Origin: Rhizobiaceae bacterium
GTDB taxonomy: Bacteria > Pseudomonadota > Alphaproteobacteria > Rhizobiales > Rhizobiaceae
DNA: 64,000 nt
Reading direction: 5' to 3'
NCBI GenBank assembly: GCA_019635795.1
Contig: JAHBYV010000018.1
Location: 1 to 64,000 of the forward strand
Under the pieces are notes generated by a model. It saw only the letters and a list, made by a program, of their open reading frames with translations. It made no database searches and was not told where the DNA came from. The position numbers were made by a program, and so were the translations under genes. Below are positions 55,836 to 63,964 of the stretch, piece by piece (position 1 is the stretch's first letter; the number at the start of each line of letters is the position of its first letter).

Positions 55836-56471
55836 TCAAGATCCGTAACCATCAAGTAGTGCAAGTTGGCTTTCAGTCAGATTCGCTGATGGCACAGGAT
55901 GCTGTAGCTGACGTCCGACTTGCTGCGCAGCCGGGGCACGGTTCCCGTAATTCATCCATGTTGTATCAACCTGAGGATTATTCGGGCTGTGCTGTCTAAG
56001 GATGACCATATTATTCTGACGGGGATTTTGCGAAGGTGCTGAGATCGGTAGATTAGACGGAATTCCCTGACCTTGATTGGCAATGACGTTTGGTCTGGCC
56101 TGCTGGTTCTGAATTCTAATCTGCCGCAAAATCTCTTCCTGCGTCACTCCCCGGTTATAGTCGGGATGGCCGAAATCCTGCACGGAATCGGGAGCTGGCT
56201 GATACGCTTGCCTACGTGCACCTTGATAATTGTATCCTTGGTATTGCCCGCCGTTACCTTGATAGTAGCCCGGAGCGGGCTGGTAGGGCCGCTGTGGAAC
56301 ATATTGATATTGGGGTGCATATTGATACTGTGGTGCAATTTGCTGTTGCACCGGCAAATAATAATATGCCGGCTGAGCCTGTACTAGATGAACACCGACC
56401 GGTTGCACAGGTGCTTGAATTGGTCGGTCTATTCCCAGCAACGCATCAACAAAATCGTCAAATCCAGGCAT
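55836..56471 (-). CDS. P/Q/Y-rich protein C (MPGFDD family)
   Basis: A 211-residue protein beginning MPGFDDFVDALLGIDRP, nearly the same first 13 residues as protein A. Then a Tyr/Gln/Pro-rich region (QYQYAPQYQYVPQRPYQPAPGYYQG) and a C-terminal part with RGVTQEEILRQIRIQNQQ, resembling DDVTQSMIIKQFEIQRQ of A. No signal peptide; ends LALLDGYGS. No family known. The conserved beginning may be a docking or sorting tag; this is inference. Confidence 0.75.
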   Translation of the reverse strand: MPGFDDFVDALLGIDRPIQAPVQPVGVHLVQAQPAYYYLPVQQQIAPQYQYAPQYQYVPQRPYQPAPGYYQGNGGQYQGYNYQGARRQAYQPAPDSVQDFGHPDYNRGVTQEEILRQIRIQNQQARPNVIANQGQGIPSNLPISAPSQNPRQNNMVILRQHSPNNPQVDTTWMNYGNRAPAAQQVGRQLQHPVPSANLTESQLALLDGYGS

Positions 56472-56516
56472 TTTGGAACCCTTAAATCTCTTAGTTAACT
56501 ACTGTGCAGGCCCGAA

Positions 56517-56700
56517 ACAGGGCGCACGCGGAACGGATGAGGCCAATTCGCTGGACCATCTTGCAAATGAAAAAATCACACAAAATGTATGGCGTGAAAC
56601 TGCTTCCAAACCCCTGCTTGCAGCTGCGCCCCCGCAGACTACGGCCCCATTTTTATATTAGCATATCAGTATATATCAATCAACAAGGGAATTGTTTGAA
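56517..56700 (-). promoter_or_regulatory. Promoter and leader of gene C
   Basis: Minus strand: -35 TTGATT (56678-56683), 17-bp spacer, -10 TAATAT (56655-56660) preceded by TG. The leader is the closest match to that of A, with CAGTCTGCGGGGGCGCAG able to form a hairpin and GGGG at the predicted start. Confidence 0.6.
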
Positions 56701-56755
56701 GTGGCCCTTTTGCTGCATTGACTTCAGTCCAATCCCAAAAGCGCGAAATGCAAGC

Positions 56756-56781
56756 GTCACGCGGCGAAAGCGCCGCGTGAC
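56756..56781 (-). terminator. Hairpin after gene D
   Basis: An 11-bp perfect stem GTCACGCGGCG / CGCCGCGTGAC (56756-56766 with 56771-56781), 4-nt loop, 23 bp after the stop of gene D. Related to the hairpin at 53350-53373. Confidence 0.65.
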
Positions 56782-56803
56782 ATTGCCGTCGGGAGACAGG
56801 ATG

Positions 56804-57610
56804 TTATTCGAAAATAATGCTCTCTGTCATGCTGCCTGCGATCTTGCCGGGTGTGTAGATCGTGCTCGTCACCTGCTGGATAACCGCACCATTGTTTTGC
56901 GCAGGTTGGATCGCTTGATAGCGCGCAGCAGGCCGGTTGACCGTTGCGTCGTAATGATTGGTCAGTTCGCGCTTGTACGTTGCTGTCTCAACAGTCCCGT
57001 TGTCATTTGTGACGATTTTGCGCTGTTGCGTAACCACCACGTCCTTATGCTGAGCCTGTGGCTGTGGAAGCGGCACGAAAGGAGTTGTTGTGATAACCTG
57101 AGTATATTGCTGGTAAATATTCTGAACTGGTACCTGTGGCGGGCGCTGACCTGCATTTTGGAACGGCGATACCGCCCTTCCGTACTGTATACCACCATTT
57201 GCCGCAGGGTAGGTTGGCCTGCTGTCGAGCTTTGTCGGATCCGGAACTTGCGGCTTTTGTTCTATTGTCGGGTATAGCGGGGCGGTTGGGTACTCTGGGT
57301 ATAGATATGGTTCCGTATTCTGAACTGGAGGCCTTTGCGCGGCCCCTGTGCGAAGCTCATAAGGTCTGTCCTGTACGGTCTCGACGGGACGATATTCTTG
57401 CGGGTATTGCGTGTATTTAAATCCGCCTTGCAAAGCAGGGGCCTGCCCTCGCTGTGCTTCCGGGTATAGCGGGCCGGTTGGATATACAGGCATCTGCGCA
57501 CCTTGTGCGGTGGTGTAGTATTGTGCCTGCTGGTTGGCGATAGGCTGCTGGTTGCCGGTCGGCTTCTGGTTTGTTGTTGGGTACATAGGAATAATGCGAT
57601 CCTTAAGCAT
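56804..57610 (-). CDS. P/Q/Y-rich protein D
   Basis: A 268-residue protein rich in Pro, Gln, Tyr and Thr, with repeated YP(T/E)-P-LYP motifs (PVYPTGPLYPEAQ, YPTAPLYPTIEQ). It lacks the MPGF opening. C-terminus APGKIAGSMTESIIFE. No signal peptide or known domain. Its 320-bp upstream region has a promoter of the same type as genes A-C, with a related but shorter leader. Confidence 0.7.
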   Translation of the reverse strand: MLKDRIIPMYPTTNQKPTGNQQPIANQQAQYYTTAQGAQMPVYPTGPLYPEAQRGQAPALQGGFKYTQYPQEYRPVETVQDRPYELRTGAAQRPPVQNTEPYLYPEYPTAPLYPTIEQKPQVPDPTKLDSRPTYPAANGGIQYGRAVSPFQNAGQRPPQVPVQNIYQQYTQVITTTPFVPLPQPQAQHKDVVVTQQRKIVTNDNGTVETATYKRELTNHYDATVNRPAARYQAIQPAQNNGAVIQQVTSTIYTPGKIAGSMTESIIFE

Positions 57611-57724
57611 TTTGACATATGGAAATGTGCAGCCTACCTCCCAAAGGAAAAAGTATGCACGACGAAATGGGATCGCGCGCTGTTATCCAACAGTGCACAT
57701 TCACGGTGAGCAGCAAATAATAGT

Positions 57725-57835
57725 TATGCAGCTTTGCCCCAAACCCATACCTTGCAGCCTGCAAATTGCAGAGTGCGACCCCCGCTTCTTATTAGTATAT
57801 CTATATATATAACTCAACTAATATTTTATATATTT
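57725..57835 (-). promoter_or_regulatory. Promoter and leader of gene D
   Basis: Minus strand: -35 TTGAGT (57812-57817), exactly 17 bp, -10 TAATAA (57789-57794). The leader starts GCGGGGGTCGC and carries a short hairpin CTGCAATTTGCAG and TTTGGGGCAAAG. The remainder up to azoR is A+T-rich. Confidence 0.55.
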
Positions 57836-57929
57836 CGAGATGTTATAACCAGCCATCTGATGGGCGAAAATGCATTGCCATCGGCGCATAAACCCCGATG
57901 GCAACATAAATTTTGAGTTCGTTCTTATG

Positions 57930-58577
57930 TCAGGCAGCAGCGGTGGCGAGCGGCTTTTCCGATTCGCGCTGGGCAATCGCTTCAATTTGCCCACGCGCTT
58001 TTTCAAGAGCAGCTTTGATCGCGTCCTCACCCATGCCGATTCCTTCGACCCGGATCACTTCCACGTCGGTCATTCCGTTAAAGGCGAGCACGCCCTTGAG
58101 GTAAGGAACTGCAAAATCCATGACGGAAGCGGGGCCTTCTGAATAGATGCCGCCCGATGCCAGAACGACATAAACCTTCTTGCCCTTTACCAACCCTTGC
58201 GGACCATTCGGCCCATATGAGAAAGTGCGGCCCGAGCGGGATATGTGGTCAATCCATGACTTCAGGTTTGAAGAAATCGAGAAATTGATAAGCCCTGTGG
58301 CCAGAATGATATGGTCTGCCGCGAAAAGCTCATCGACCGCGGTGTCGGAAACGCTCACCACCTTGGCTTGAGCCGGTGTGCGTGCCTCTGCAGGTGTGTA
58401 GATACCGGTGGCGTAGTCAGGCTCGATGTGCGGCAGGGGGCTTTTCACCAGGTCGCGCACGGTCAACTCACTTCCGGGAAGCGCGTTTTGCAGGGCACCC
58501 GCCAGTTCGTTTGCAACACGCGTTGACTGGGAAGCATCGCCGCGCGGGCTGGAAGTTACGAGAAGGATGTTGGACAT
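57930..58577 (-). CDS. azoR: FMN-dependent NADH-azoreductase
   Basis: A 215-residue flavodoxin-fold enzyme of the AzoR/AcpD family that reduces quinones and azo compounds with NADH via FMN. Signature: MSNILLVTSSPRGDASQSTRVANEL (phosphate-binding SSPRG with Ser/Ser), YNFSISSNLKSWID type segment (seen as TGLINFSISSNLKSWIDHI), SRSGRTFSYGPNGPQGLVKGKKVYVVLASGG. Cytoplasmic. It is divergent from a LysR-type regulator which probably controls it. The pair sits in the middle of the P/Q-rich cluster. Confidence 0.93.
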   Translation of the reverse strand: MSNILLVTSSPRGDASQSTRVANELAGALQNALPGSELTVRDLVKSPLPHIEPDYATGIYTPAEARTPAQAKVVSVSDTAVDELFAADHIILATGLINFSISSNLKSWIDHISRSGRTFSYGPNGPQGLVKGKKVYVVLASGGIYSEGPASVMDFAVPYLKGVLAFNGMTDVEVIRVEGIGMGEDAIKAALEKARGQIEAIAQRESEKPLATAAA

Positions 58578-58695
58578 TTTATTGCTCCGATTATTTCGCG
58601 CTGCAAGGCGCTGAATTCTGAGCAGAACATAGGGGTAGACATCGATCTAAAAAATCGGGAAAATATCTATCAATTATAACCAGAAAGTCGATAAG

Positions 58696-59643
58696 ATGCT
58701 GGCGAACCCCACAATCGATCAATTGCAGGTCTTTCTGGCAGTGGCGGAGACCGGAAGCTTTTCCGCCGCGGCCCGCCGTCTCAACCGCGCTCAATCCGTG
58801 ATCAGTTACACTATCGCGAACCTTGAGGCGCAGTTGGAAATGCCCTTGTTCTCGCGCGAAGGCACACGCGAACCGCGGTTGACGCCGGAAGGCAAGGCAA
58901 TGCTGCCTGATGCCCGGCGGATGATTGGTGTGCTGAACGATATTCGTTCGCGCGCCGAAGGCATGAAACTCGGGCTGGAGTCAGAAATCTCCATCGCCGT
59001 TGACGTATCGTTGCCTTCGCCGGCGCTTGTCGCGGTGTTGAAAGCTTTTGAGAGACAGTTTCCCGGAGTTTCGCTCAAGCTGAACGTTGGCGCGCTGGGC
59101 GTGGTTTGGGATCAGCTTTTAAACCATCATTGCGACATCGGCCTTGGTGGGCAGATGACAAGACCGGCTGATGAATTGGAAACAATCCGCATTGGCGAAG
59201 CGAGCATGATTCCTGTGGCCGCGCCATCGCACCCGCTGTCAGTTTATAAGGGCAGGGTGCCGCTTTCTGTCGTTCGCGAGAATATTCAGCTTGTTATCTC
59301 AGATGTTTCGCGAATGACCGAAGGTAAGGATTTTGGTGTTTTTGCCTATCGTACCTGGCGCATGACCGACATGGCGACCAAGCGGGAACTTATTCTATCC
59401 GGGTTGGGCTGGGGCGGCTTACCTACGTGGATGGTGGCGGAAGATGTTGAAGCAGGAAGGCTTAAGGCACTCGACCTTGAGCCATATCCACCGCGGCCCT
59501 ATTCGCTCTTTGCCTTTCACCGCGCAGACATGATGCCTGGACCCGCCTCGACGTGGCTTATTGAGCGGTTCAAGGAAGAGTTGCCAAAAGTGTGTAGCCT
59601 TCTGCGGGGCAGGGCAAGTTCATTGGATTCACCAGAAAAATGA
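58696..59643 (+). CDS. LysR family regulator, divergent from azoR
   Basis: A 315-residue LysR-type regulator: winged HTH at 1-65 (TIDQLQVFLAVAETGSFSAAARRLNRAQSVISYTI, read in part) and effector domain (about 95-300). Its start is 118 bp from that of azoR on the opposite strand, the classical regulator-target layout, so it probably responds to a quinone or similar and activates azoR. Its 3' end overlaps that of gene E by 15 bases in convergent direction. Confidence 0.93.
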   Translation: MLANPTIDQLQVFLAVAETGSFSAAARRLNRAQSVISYTIANLEAQLEMPLFSREGTREPRLTPEGKAMLPDARRMIGVLNDIRSRAEGMKLGLESEISIAVDVSLPSPALVAVLKAFERQFPGVSLKLNVGALGVVWDQLLNHHCDIGLGGQMTRPADELETIRIGEASMIPVAAPSHPLSVYKGRVPLSVVRENIQLVISDVSRMTEGKDFGVFAYRTWRMTDMATKRELILSGLGWGGLPTWMVAEDVEAGRLKALDLEPYPPRPYSLFAFHRADMMPGPASTWLIERFKEELPKVCSLLRGRASSLDSPEK

Positions 59644-60246
59644 CATGAACTGGGAAACCATTCCCGAAGAGGAAGAAGAGCTGCTGATTTCAACACGTGA
59701 ATAGTGCGAGACTGATTCATGTGATGAACTGGACTCGGAAATCAGCGAGGCGTCATTTGCCTGAAGCGCTAGTTGCTGCCTGTTCGCGATATAGCGATTA
59801 CGGCCCTGTTCGGGAGGGTTGTTCGCTGCATAACTGTCGGGTTCCGTCTGTATGGTTTGTTGCTTGATCAATATCATTGATCTGGCGGGCGGCTCCGGTA
59901 ACGGGTCAAAAATGCGCGGCCTTGGCCTTGCTACCACAGACTGCTGCATTTCAGGTCTGTGCGCCAAAATTTGTTGCGGTCCAACAGACCCTTTCAACCC
60001 TGATGCGGACATCGGTACAAATCGAGATGGATACGGCCGGTCGGCCAGTAGGTTCACCTGCGGCTTCGGCTCAACCGGAACTATCTGGCGATAGATGAAG
60101 CGCGATTGAAATGCAGGCACTTCCCCCGGTTGGCCTTGCGGTATAATTGGCTGGTCTGGGAATAGTTTATGTCTGTACTCGATACGCTGAGCGCCAGATT
60201 GAGCAGAACTCTGATTGTTTGACGGTATTTTATTCGGGTATGGCAT
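59629..60246 (-). CDS. Pro/Gln/Ser-rich protein E
   Basis: A 205-residue protein with no known domain: Gln/Pro-rich start (MPYPNKIPSNNQSSAQ), basic/aromatic middle, and a C-terminal serine-rich tail (ISESSSSHESVSHYSR, then a run of seven Ser) ending MVSQFMSFFW. Its upstream region (60380-60460) has an A+T-rich promoter-like block with TATAAT and a CTTGGGGCAAAG element as in gene D. Lacks the MPGF tag, so its inclusion in the family rests on composition and leader. Confidence 0.65.
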   Translation of the reverse strand: MPYPNKIPSNNQSSAQSGAQRIEYRHKLFPDQPIIPQGQPGEVPAFQSRFIYRQIVPVEPKPQVNLLADRPYPSRFVPMSASGLKGSVGPQQILAHRPEMQQSVVARPRPRIFDPLPEPPARSMILIKQQTIQTEPDSYAANNPPEQGRNRYIANRQQLALQANDASLISESSSSHESVSHYSRVEISSSSSSSGMVSQFMSFFW

Positions 60247-60596
60247 TGTCCGAAACCCTTTAAGAAATATTACTATATTAATATATTACGCAGATGCTCG
60301 GTGTCAGAGAAATTACGTAATAAACTGTAAGTAAATTGAACTTATGCGCCCTATCGCGCCACATTCTTCGCAATTTTCATTACTTTGCCCCAAGCTCGAT
60401 ATCATCAGCTCGTTGATTGAGTTGATTAAAAGTATTATATATCAAATAATATATTAGGTAATACGAATTTTAATGGATGGCTGGGATGCTGGCACAAATA
60501 ATGGAAAACGCTTCTCGGCGACATAGGAACGCGGTCGTGCAATGTAACAATCGAGCCAAGCCGAGAAGCGCTAAACATATCAGATATTAAATGTTG
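60247..60596 (-). other. Intergenic region between genes E and F
   Basis: A+T-rich. Right part: a long inverted repeat CGCTTCTCGGC / GCCGAGAAGCG (60509-60519 with 60560-60570), 40-nt loop, followed by TTTTCC on the minus strand, probably the gene F terminator. Left part: the gene E leader with TATAAT. Confidence 0.5.
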
Positions 60597-61646
60597 TCAA
60601 AAAGGCATATTGGTGTTCGCAGTTGATCCTATCGGATAGTTTGCCGAAATATTTATGCTAGAATGGTGTATCTGAACATCATTTATCCCAACAACATATT
60701 GCTGCAAGTTAATATGTTGTTCTACCGGGACTGGAGCCGGCTGCTGGTTAAACTGGTTATTTTGAAGTGGAAGTTGAGGCGGAACTTGCTGTGGACCACC
60801 ATTTGGCGCCTTTTGTTGTCCCAGAAATCTCTGCGGGCGTACATTTTGTGGCGCTTCATCAAAAATTCTACGCCTTTGACGCCCTGCGGGAACTGGGTTG
60901 TTGGGCACGTTCTGTTGTTGTTCTATAACAACCCGCTCTTGAACCTGGATTTGCTGGCCATTGTTGTTCTGAACAATGACATCCGTACGCTGAACCACAT
61001 TTGCAGCTGGCCGAAATTGGTTGCTATTTTGCCGGGTTAGAGTTGGTGGCCGTGGCAAATCCTGTACCTGCTCCTGCTCTATCTGTTGTGGTTTATTGTA
61101 AATAGGCGATGCGTAAATGACGACGGATTCTTGTATATTGTTTGCACGGTATGGAACTTGTTGTGGGGCACCCTGGTATCTGGCAGGTGCGTATTGTTGT
61201 TGCGTTGTTGGCGAGTTTGCGCGGACATTATAGGGTTGATAGGGTTGCGGTGACGGCACGCGCGCCGGCGAATTGGCCACCAACGTTCCCTGCGGACCAT
61301 AAACAACCTGCTGGTAAGCTGGCGAATTAGCCCGACTTCCCTGCGGCTGAACATAAACAACGTGCTGGCGAACAGGCGAATTTGCCCCGATTATCTGCGT
61401 CTGCTGACCGTAACCATACTGCTGAAGCCTTGGTGATTCAGCGCGTACATAATATTCGGCTGGAGGGAACTGAAACTGTTGACCCTGCGGCTGCAAAACG
61501 CGCCCAGGTGATGGGGGGCGACTTCCACTTTGCAACTGAGGCAAACTTTGTTGTTGCCGGGTAAGTTGTTGTTGCCCTGCAAGTGGATTTGGCGACGGAG
61601 GCACAACGTCACGCCTGTTTGGACGTGGAATAGGATTTTTTGCCAT
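60597..61646 (-). CDS. P/Q/N-rich protein F with ANSP repeats
   Basis: A 349-residue protein, the longest of the group, starting MAKNPIPRPNRRDVVPPSPNP. Rich in Pro, Gln, Asn, Tyr and Ser. It has a series of A(N/E)SP motifs (RAESPRLQQY, GANSPVRQHVVY, RANSPAYQQVVY, VANSPARVPSP, RANSPTTQQQY) at about 75-165. C-terminal parts contain VIVQNNNGQQIQVQERVV and end PIGSTANTNMPF. No signal peptide, no family. Ser-Pro repeats like these resemble proline-directed kinase sites in eukaryotes; this is only an observation. Confidence 0.7.
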   Translation of the reverse strand: MAKNPIPRPNRRDVVPPSPNPLAGQQQLTRQQQSLPQLQSGSRPPSPGRVLQPQGQQFQFPPAEYYVRAESPRLQQYGYGQQTQIIGANSPVRQHVVYVQPQGSRANSPAYQQVVYGPQGTLVANSPARVPSPQPYQPYNVRANSPTTQQQYAPARYQGAPQQVPYRANNIQESVVIYASPIYNKPQQIEQEQVQDLPRPPTLTRQNSNQFRPAANVVQRTDVIVQNNNGQQIQVQERVVIEQQQNVPNNPVPAGRQRRRIFDEAPQNVRPQRFLGQQKAPNGGPQQVPPQLPLQNNQFNQQPAPVPVEQHINLQQYVVGINDVQIHHSSINISANYPIGSTANTNMPF

Positions 61647-61949
61647 TATATTGTCTCTAACTAGTTTTTTCTGATGGTTTATGAGTGTGGACGTTCAAGG
61701 CGAACGTGCGCATTCGGAGCCGTCAGGATTGCTCCTGAGCCGAGTATTGATTTCACATGATTTTCCCCAAAAGCCCCAATGCGGGAAGCTGAGTGTGTCA
61801 ACCTCCCGCATCTGTATAAACTAATATATTCTAATAAACATATCAATAGTCTTTATTGTGCACGCCAAGAATGCACCGCCGTTTCGGCGTGTTCGTCGAA
61901 TTGTGTCAGATTGCTTGACGCGAGTAAGTCACGCTGCCAAACCGCAGCA
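61647..61949 (-). promoter_or_regulatory. Leader region of gene F
   Basis: Minus strand: TTGATA, 17 bp, TAGTTT in an A+T-rich block (about 61815-61850), then a stem-loop ATGCGGGA / TCCCGCAT (61779-61786 with 61804-61811) and TTGGGGCTTTTGGGGAAAA. It resembles the other leaders in layout more than in sequence. The ycgN gene starts at its right end. Confidence 0.45.
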
Positions 61950-62396
61950 ATGACAGATCCATTCTGGAAGCAAAAAACGCTTGAAGCCATGACCTCGCAA
62001 GAATGGGAGTCCCTGTGCGACGGTTGTGGAAAGTGCTGCCTTTCCAAACTCGAGGATGAAGACACCGGTGACATTTACTGGACTTCGGTTGGGTGCAGGT
62101 TGCTGGACAGCGGATCTTGCAGATGCCGGAACTACGAGAATCGGATGCAGATTGTGGACGACTGCGTTGGCTTGAATCCTCAAAATGTGCGCACAATCGT
62201 ATGGCTGCCGCAGACCTGCGCCTACCGTCTGGTTGCGGAGGGCAGGGAGCTTTACTGGTGGCATCCGCTCGTTTCGGGTTCGAAAGAAACGGTGCATGAA
62301 GCTGGAATATCGGTTCGCGGTCGCGTTACCGCTCTGGAGAACGAACTGGCAGATGCCGAGGATTATTTTGATCACATGCTGGATCATGATCTGTAG
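61950..62396 (+). CDS. YcgN family cysteine-cluster protein (UPF0260)
   Basis: A 148-residue protein of the YcgN/YkgJ group, with the cysteine cluster CDGCGKCC near residue 28 and further cysteines ([27 protein letters not shown]). The family may bind zinc or an iron-sulfur centre; function unknown. The start at 61950 (MTDPFWKQK) gives family length; the longer frame from 61779 crosses the gene F leader. Confidence 0.88.
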   Translation: MTDPFWKQKTLEAMTSQEWESLCDGCGKCCLSKLEDEDTGDIYWTSVGCRLLDSGSCRCRNYENRMQIVDDCVGLNPQNVRTIVWLPQTCAYRLVAEGRELYWWHPLVSGSKETVHEAGISVRGRVTALENELADAEDYFDHMLDHDL

Positions 62397-62533
62397 CGTC
62401 AATTCATATTTTTCATAATTAAATCAGATATTTAATGTGTGAACGCAAGGTGAATGATGTGTTCTGCCACCATTCAGCCGTCAGGTGCGACTAGTAAAGC
62501 CGCATAAATGAGCATTGGCGAAAGGAGCCATGG

Positions 62534-62995
62534 ATGTTCAGGACAGTTAAAGTAATGGTGGTTTCGGCGCTGCTGGGCGCAGGAGCGTTTTCGCTGGCTC
62601 CGGCAAGCGCGCACGCTGACAGCATCTATTTCTCACTTGGCGTGGGCGGACCGCGCGCAGACGTATTTGTCGATGATGGCTACCGCCGGGCAAATGAATG
62701 GCGTCGGCCCGGTTGGGATCGCCCCCCGCCTCCAGATCGCGGGTGGGGACCGCCTCCAGATCGCAGATGGGGACCGCCGCGGGATCGTTGGGGGCCGCCT
62801 CCCGGCGCATGGGAGCGCCGCGAAATGCGCGATTGCACAGCGCGCGCCGCAATACGAAAGGCTTATCGGATGGGCTTTGATCGCCCGTTCATCGCCCGTG
62901 ACAATCGCCGCATAATCGTTGTGGCTGGCCGCACGGAAAGGGGGCGCGATTGGGTGACGTTTGCTCGCGTACCCGGTTGCCCGGTGGTTCGCTAG
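62534..62995 (+). CDS. Exported Pro/Arg/Trp-rich protein
   Basis: A 153-residue protein with signal peptide (MFRTVKVMVVSALLGAGAFSLAPASAHA). The mature part begins with SIYFSLGVGGPRADVFVDDGY, has four DR-W-G-PP repeats and a conserved C-terminal part with ARAAIRKAYRMGFDRPF and two cysteines. Similar exported proteins are common in Hyphomicrobiales; function unknown. A strong terminator follows. Confidence 0.78.
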   Translation: MFRTVKVMVVSALLGAGAFSLAPASAHADSIYFSLGVGGPRADVFVDDGYRRANEWRRPGWDRPPPPDRGWGPPPDRRWGPPRDRWGPPPGAWERREMRDCTARAAIRKAYRMGFDRPFIARDNRRIIVVAGRTERGRDWVTFARVPGCPVVR

Positions 62996-63013
62996 GTCGA
63001 AACACACAAAAGC

Positions 63014-63040
63014 AAACCCCGGCCTTGGCCGGGGTTTTTG
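63014..63040. terminator. Rho-independent terminator
   Basis: CCCCGGCC-TT-GGCCGGGG (63017-63024 with 63027-63034) followed by TTTTTG; AAA on the other side makes it work for the convergent SIMPL gene as well. Confidence 0.9.
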
Positions 63041-63046
63041 TTTGGC

Positions 63047-63760
63047 CTACTTGATCTCGTACGTCATGTTGACTTGTACGCGATAGGCATTTTCGCCCGC
63101 CTGTATTGGTACGCCTGCCGAATCCGCACGGAACTTTGCCTCTGCCATTGGCATTGGCTGCGCGAATCCAGTTGCTTCCGAAATCTGAAGCACTTTGCCG
63201 AGCGAAACGCCCGCTGACTGCGCCAGGATTTTTGCCTTGGCCATAGCGTCTGCCACGGCGTTCTTGCGGGCTTCTTCTTGTGCAGGCCCAGGGTTGTCGT
63301 TCGAGAACGAAATGTTGCCGCCCTGATTCACCCCAAGAGAAACTGATTTGTCGAGAATCTCGCCTGTTTTGCCAATATCTCGAATTCGCACGGACAGGGT
63401 GTTGGTCACCTGATACGCAGCGAGAACCGCTTCCTGCCTTCCATCCGGCTTTTGCGGATAGTCGTAGCGCGGATTGATCTGGATGCCGGAAGTCTGGAGG
63501 TCCTTCTCTGCGATTCCCGAAGACTTCATGGCCGCAACAACAGCAGCCATGGCGTCGTTGTTTGCGGTAAGCGCGTCCCGGGCAGTTTTTGCTTCGCGCA
63601 TGACCGCAATTGTCATGAGCGCTATATCCGGTGCCATTGTGGCTTCGCCTTCGCCAGTAACCGTGATGTGTGGCGGCAACCGATCGGCTCCGGCTGCCAA
63701 GGCCGAGGCTGAGCTTGCGAGGCTGGCTGCGAGCGCGAGGACGAGCGCTTTTTTGGTCAT
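63047..63760 (-). CDS. SIMPL domain periplasmic protein (BP26/Omp28-like)
   Basis: A 237-residue protein with a signal peptide (MTKKALVLALAASLASSASALA) and a DUF541/SIMPL domain: ITVTGEGEATMAPDIALMTIAV, LTANNDAMAAVVAAMKSSGIAEKDLQTSGI, SLGVNQGGNISFSNDNP, AVADAMAKAKILAQSAGVSLGKVLQIS. The line-up with Brucella BP26, a periplasmic immunogen, is clear over the whole length. Function of SIMPL proteins is unknown. A GGAG site precedes the start. Confidence 0.9.
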   Translation of the reverse strand: MTKKALVLALAASLASSASALAAGADRLPPHITVTGEGEATMAPDIALMTIAVMREAKTARDALTANNDAMAAVVAAMKSSGIAEKDLQTSGIQINPRYDYPQKPDGRQEAVLAAYQVTNTLSVRIRDIGKTGEILDKSVSLGVNQGGNISFSNDNPGPAQEEARKNAVADAMAKAKILAQSAGVSLGKVLQISEATGFAQPMPMAEAKFRADSAGVPIQAGENAYRVQVNMTYEIK

Positions 63761-63888
63761 ATTAGGAATGCTCCAGATTTATTCACAACGAATATCCATC
63801 TAATTTGAAGAATGTGAGTGGAATACGGCATTGTCTATCGTTCCCGGCTTGTATGCCGGACAAAAAGTCTCTATGGCAACCCCGCGTG

Positions 63889-63964
63889 GGGCCTGTAGCT
63901 CAATGGTTAGAGCCGGCGGCTCATAACCGCTTGGTTGGGGGTTCGAGTCCCTCCGGGCCCACCA
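63889..63964 (+). tRNA. tRNA-Ile2 with CAU anticodon
   Basis: A 76-nt tRNA with encoded CCA. Acceptor stem GGGCCTG / CGGGCCC, D-loop AATGGTTAG, anticodon loop CTCATAA (anticodon CAT), T-loop TTCGAGT. The features match bacterial tRNA-Ile2, in which C34 is changed to lysidine by TilS so that it reads AUA. By comparison with known tRNAs it is Ile2 rather than initiator or elongator Met. The minus-strand frame over it is an artefact. Confidence 0.92.

Noticed and set aside
56504..57277. Plus-strand frame of 257 residues opposite gene D
   Set aside because: Begins inside the leader of gene C and reads antisense to gene D; no features.
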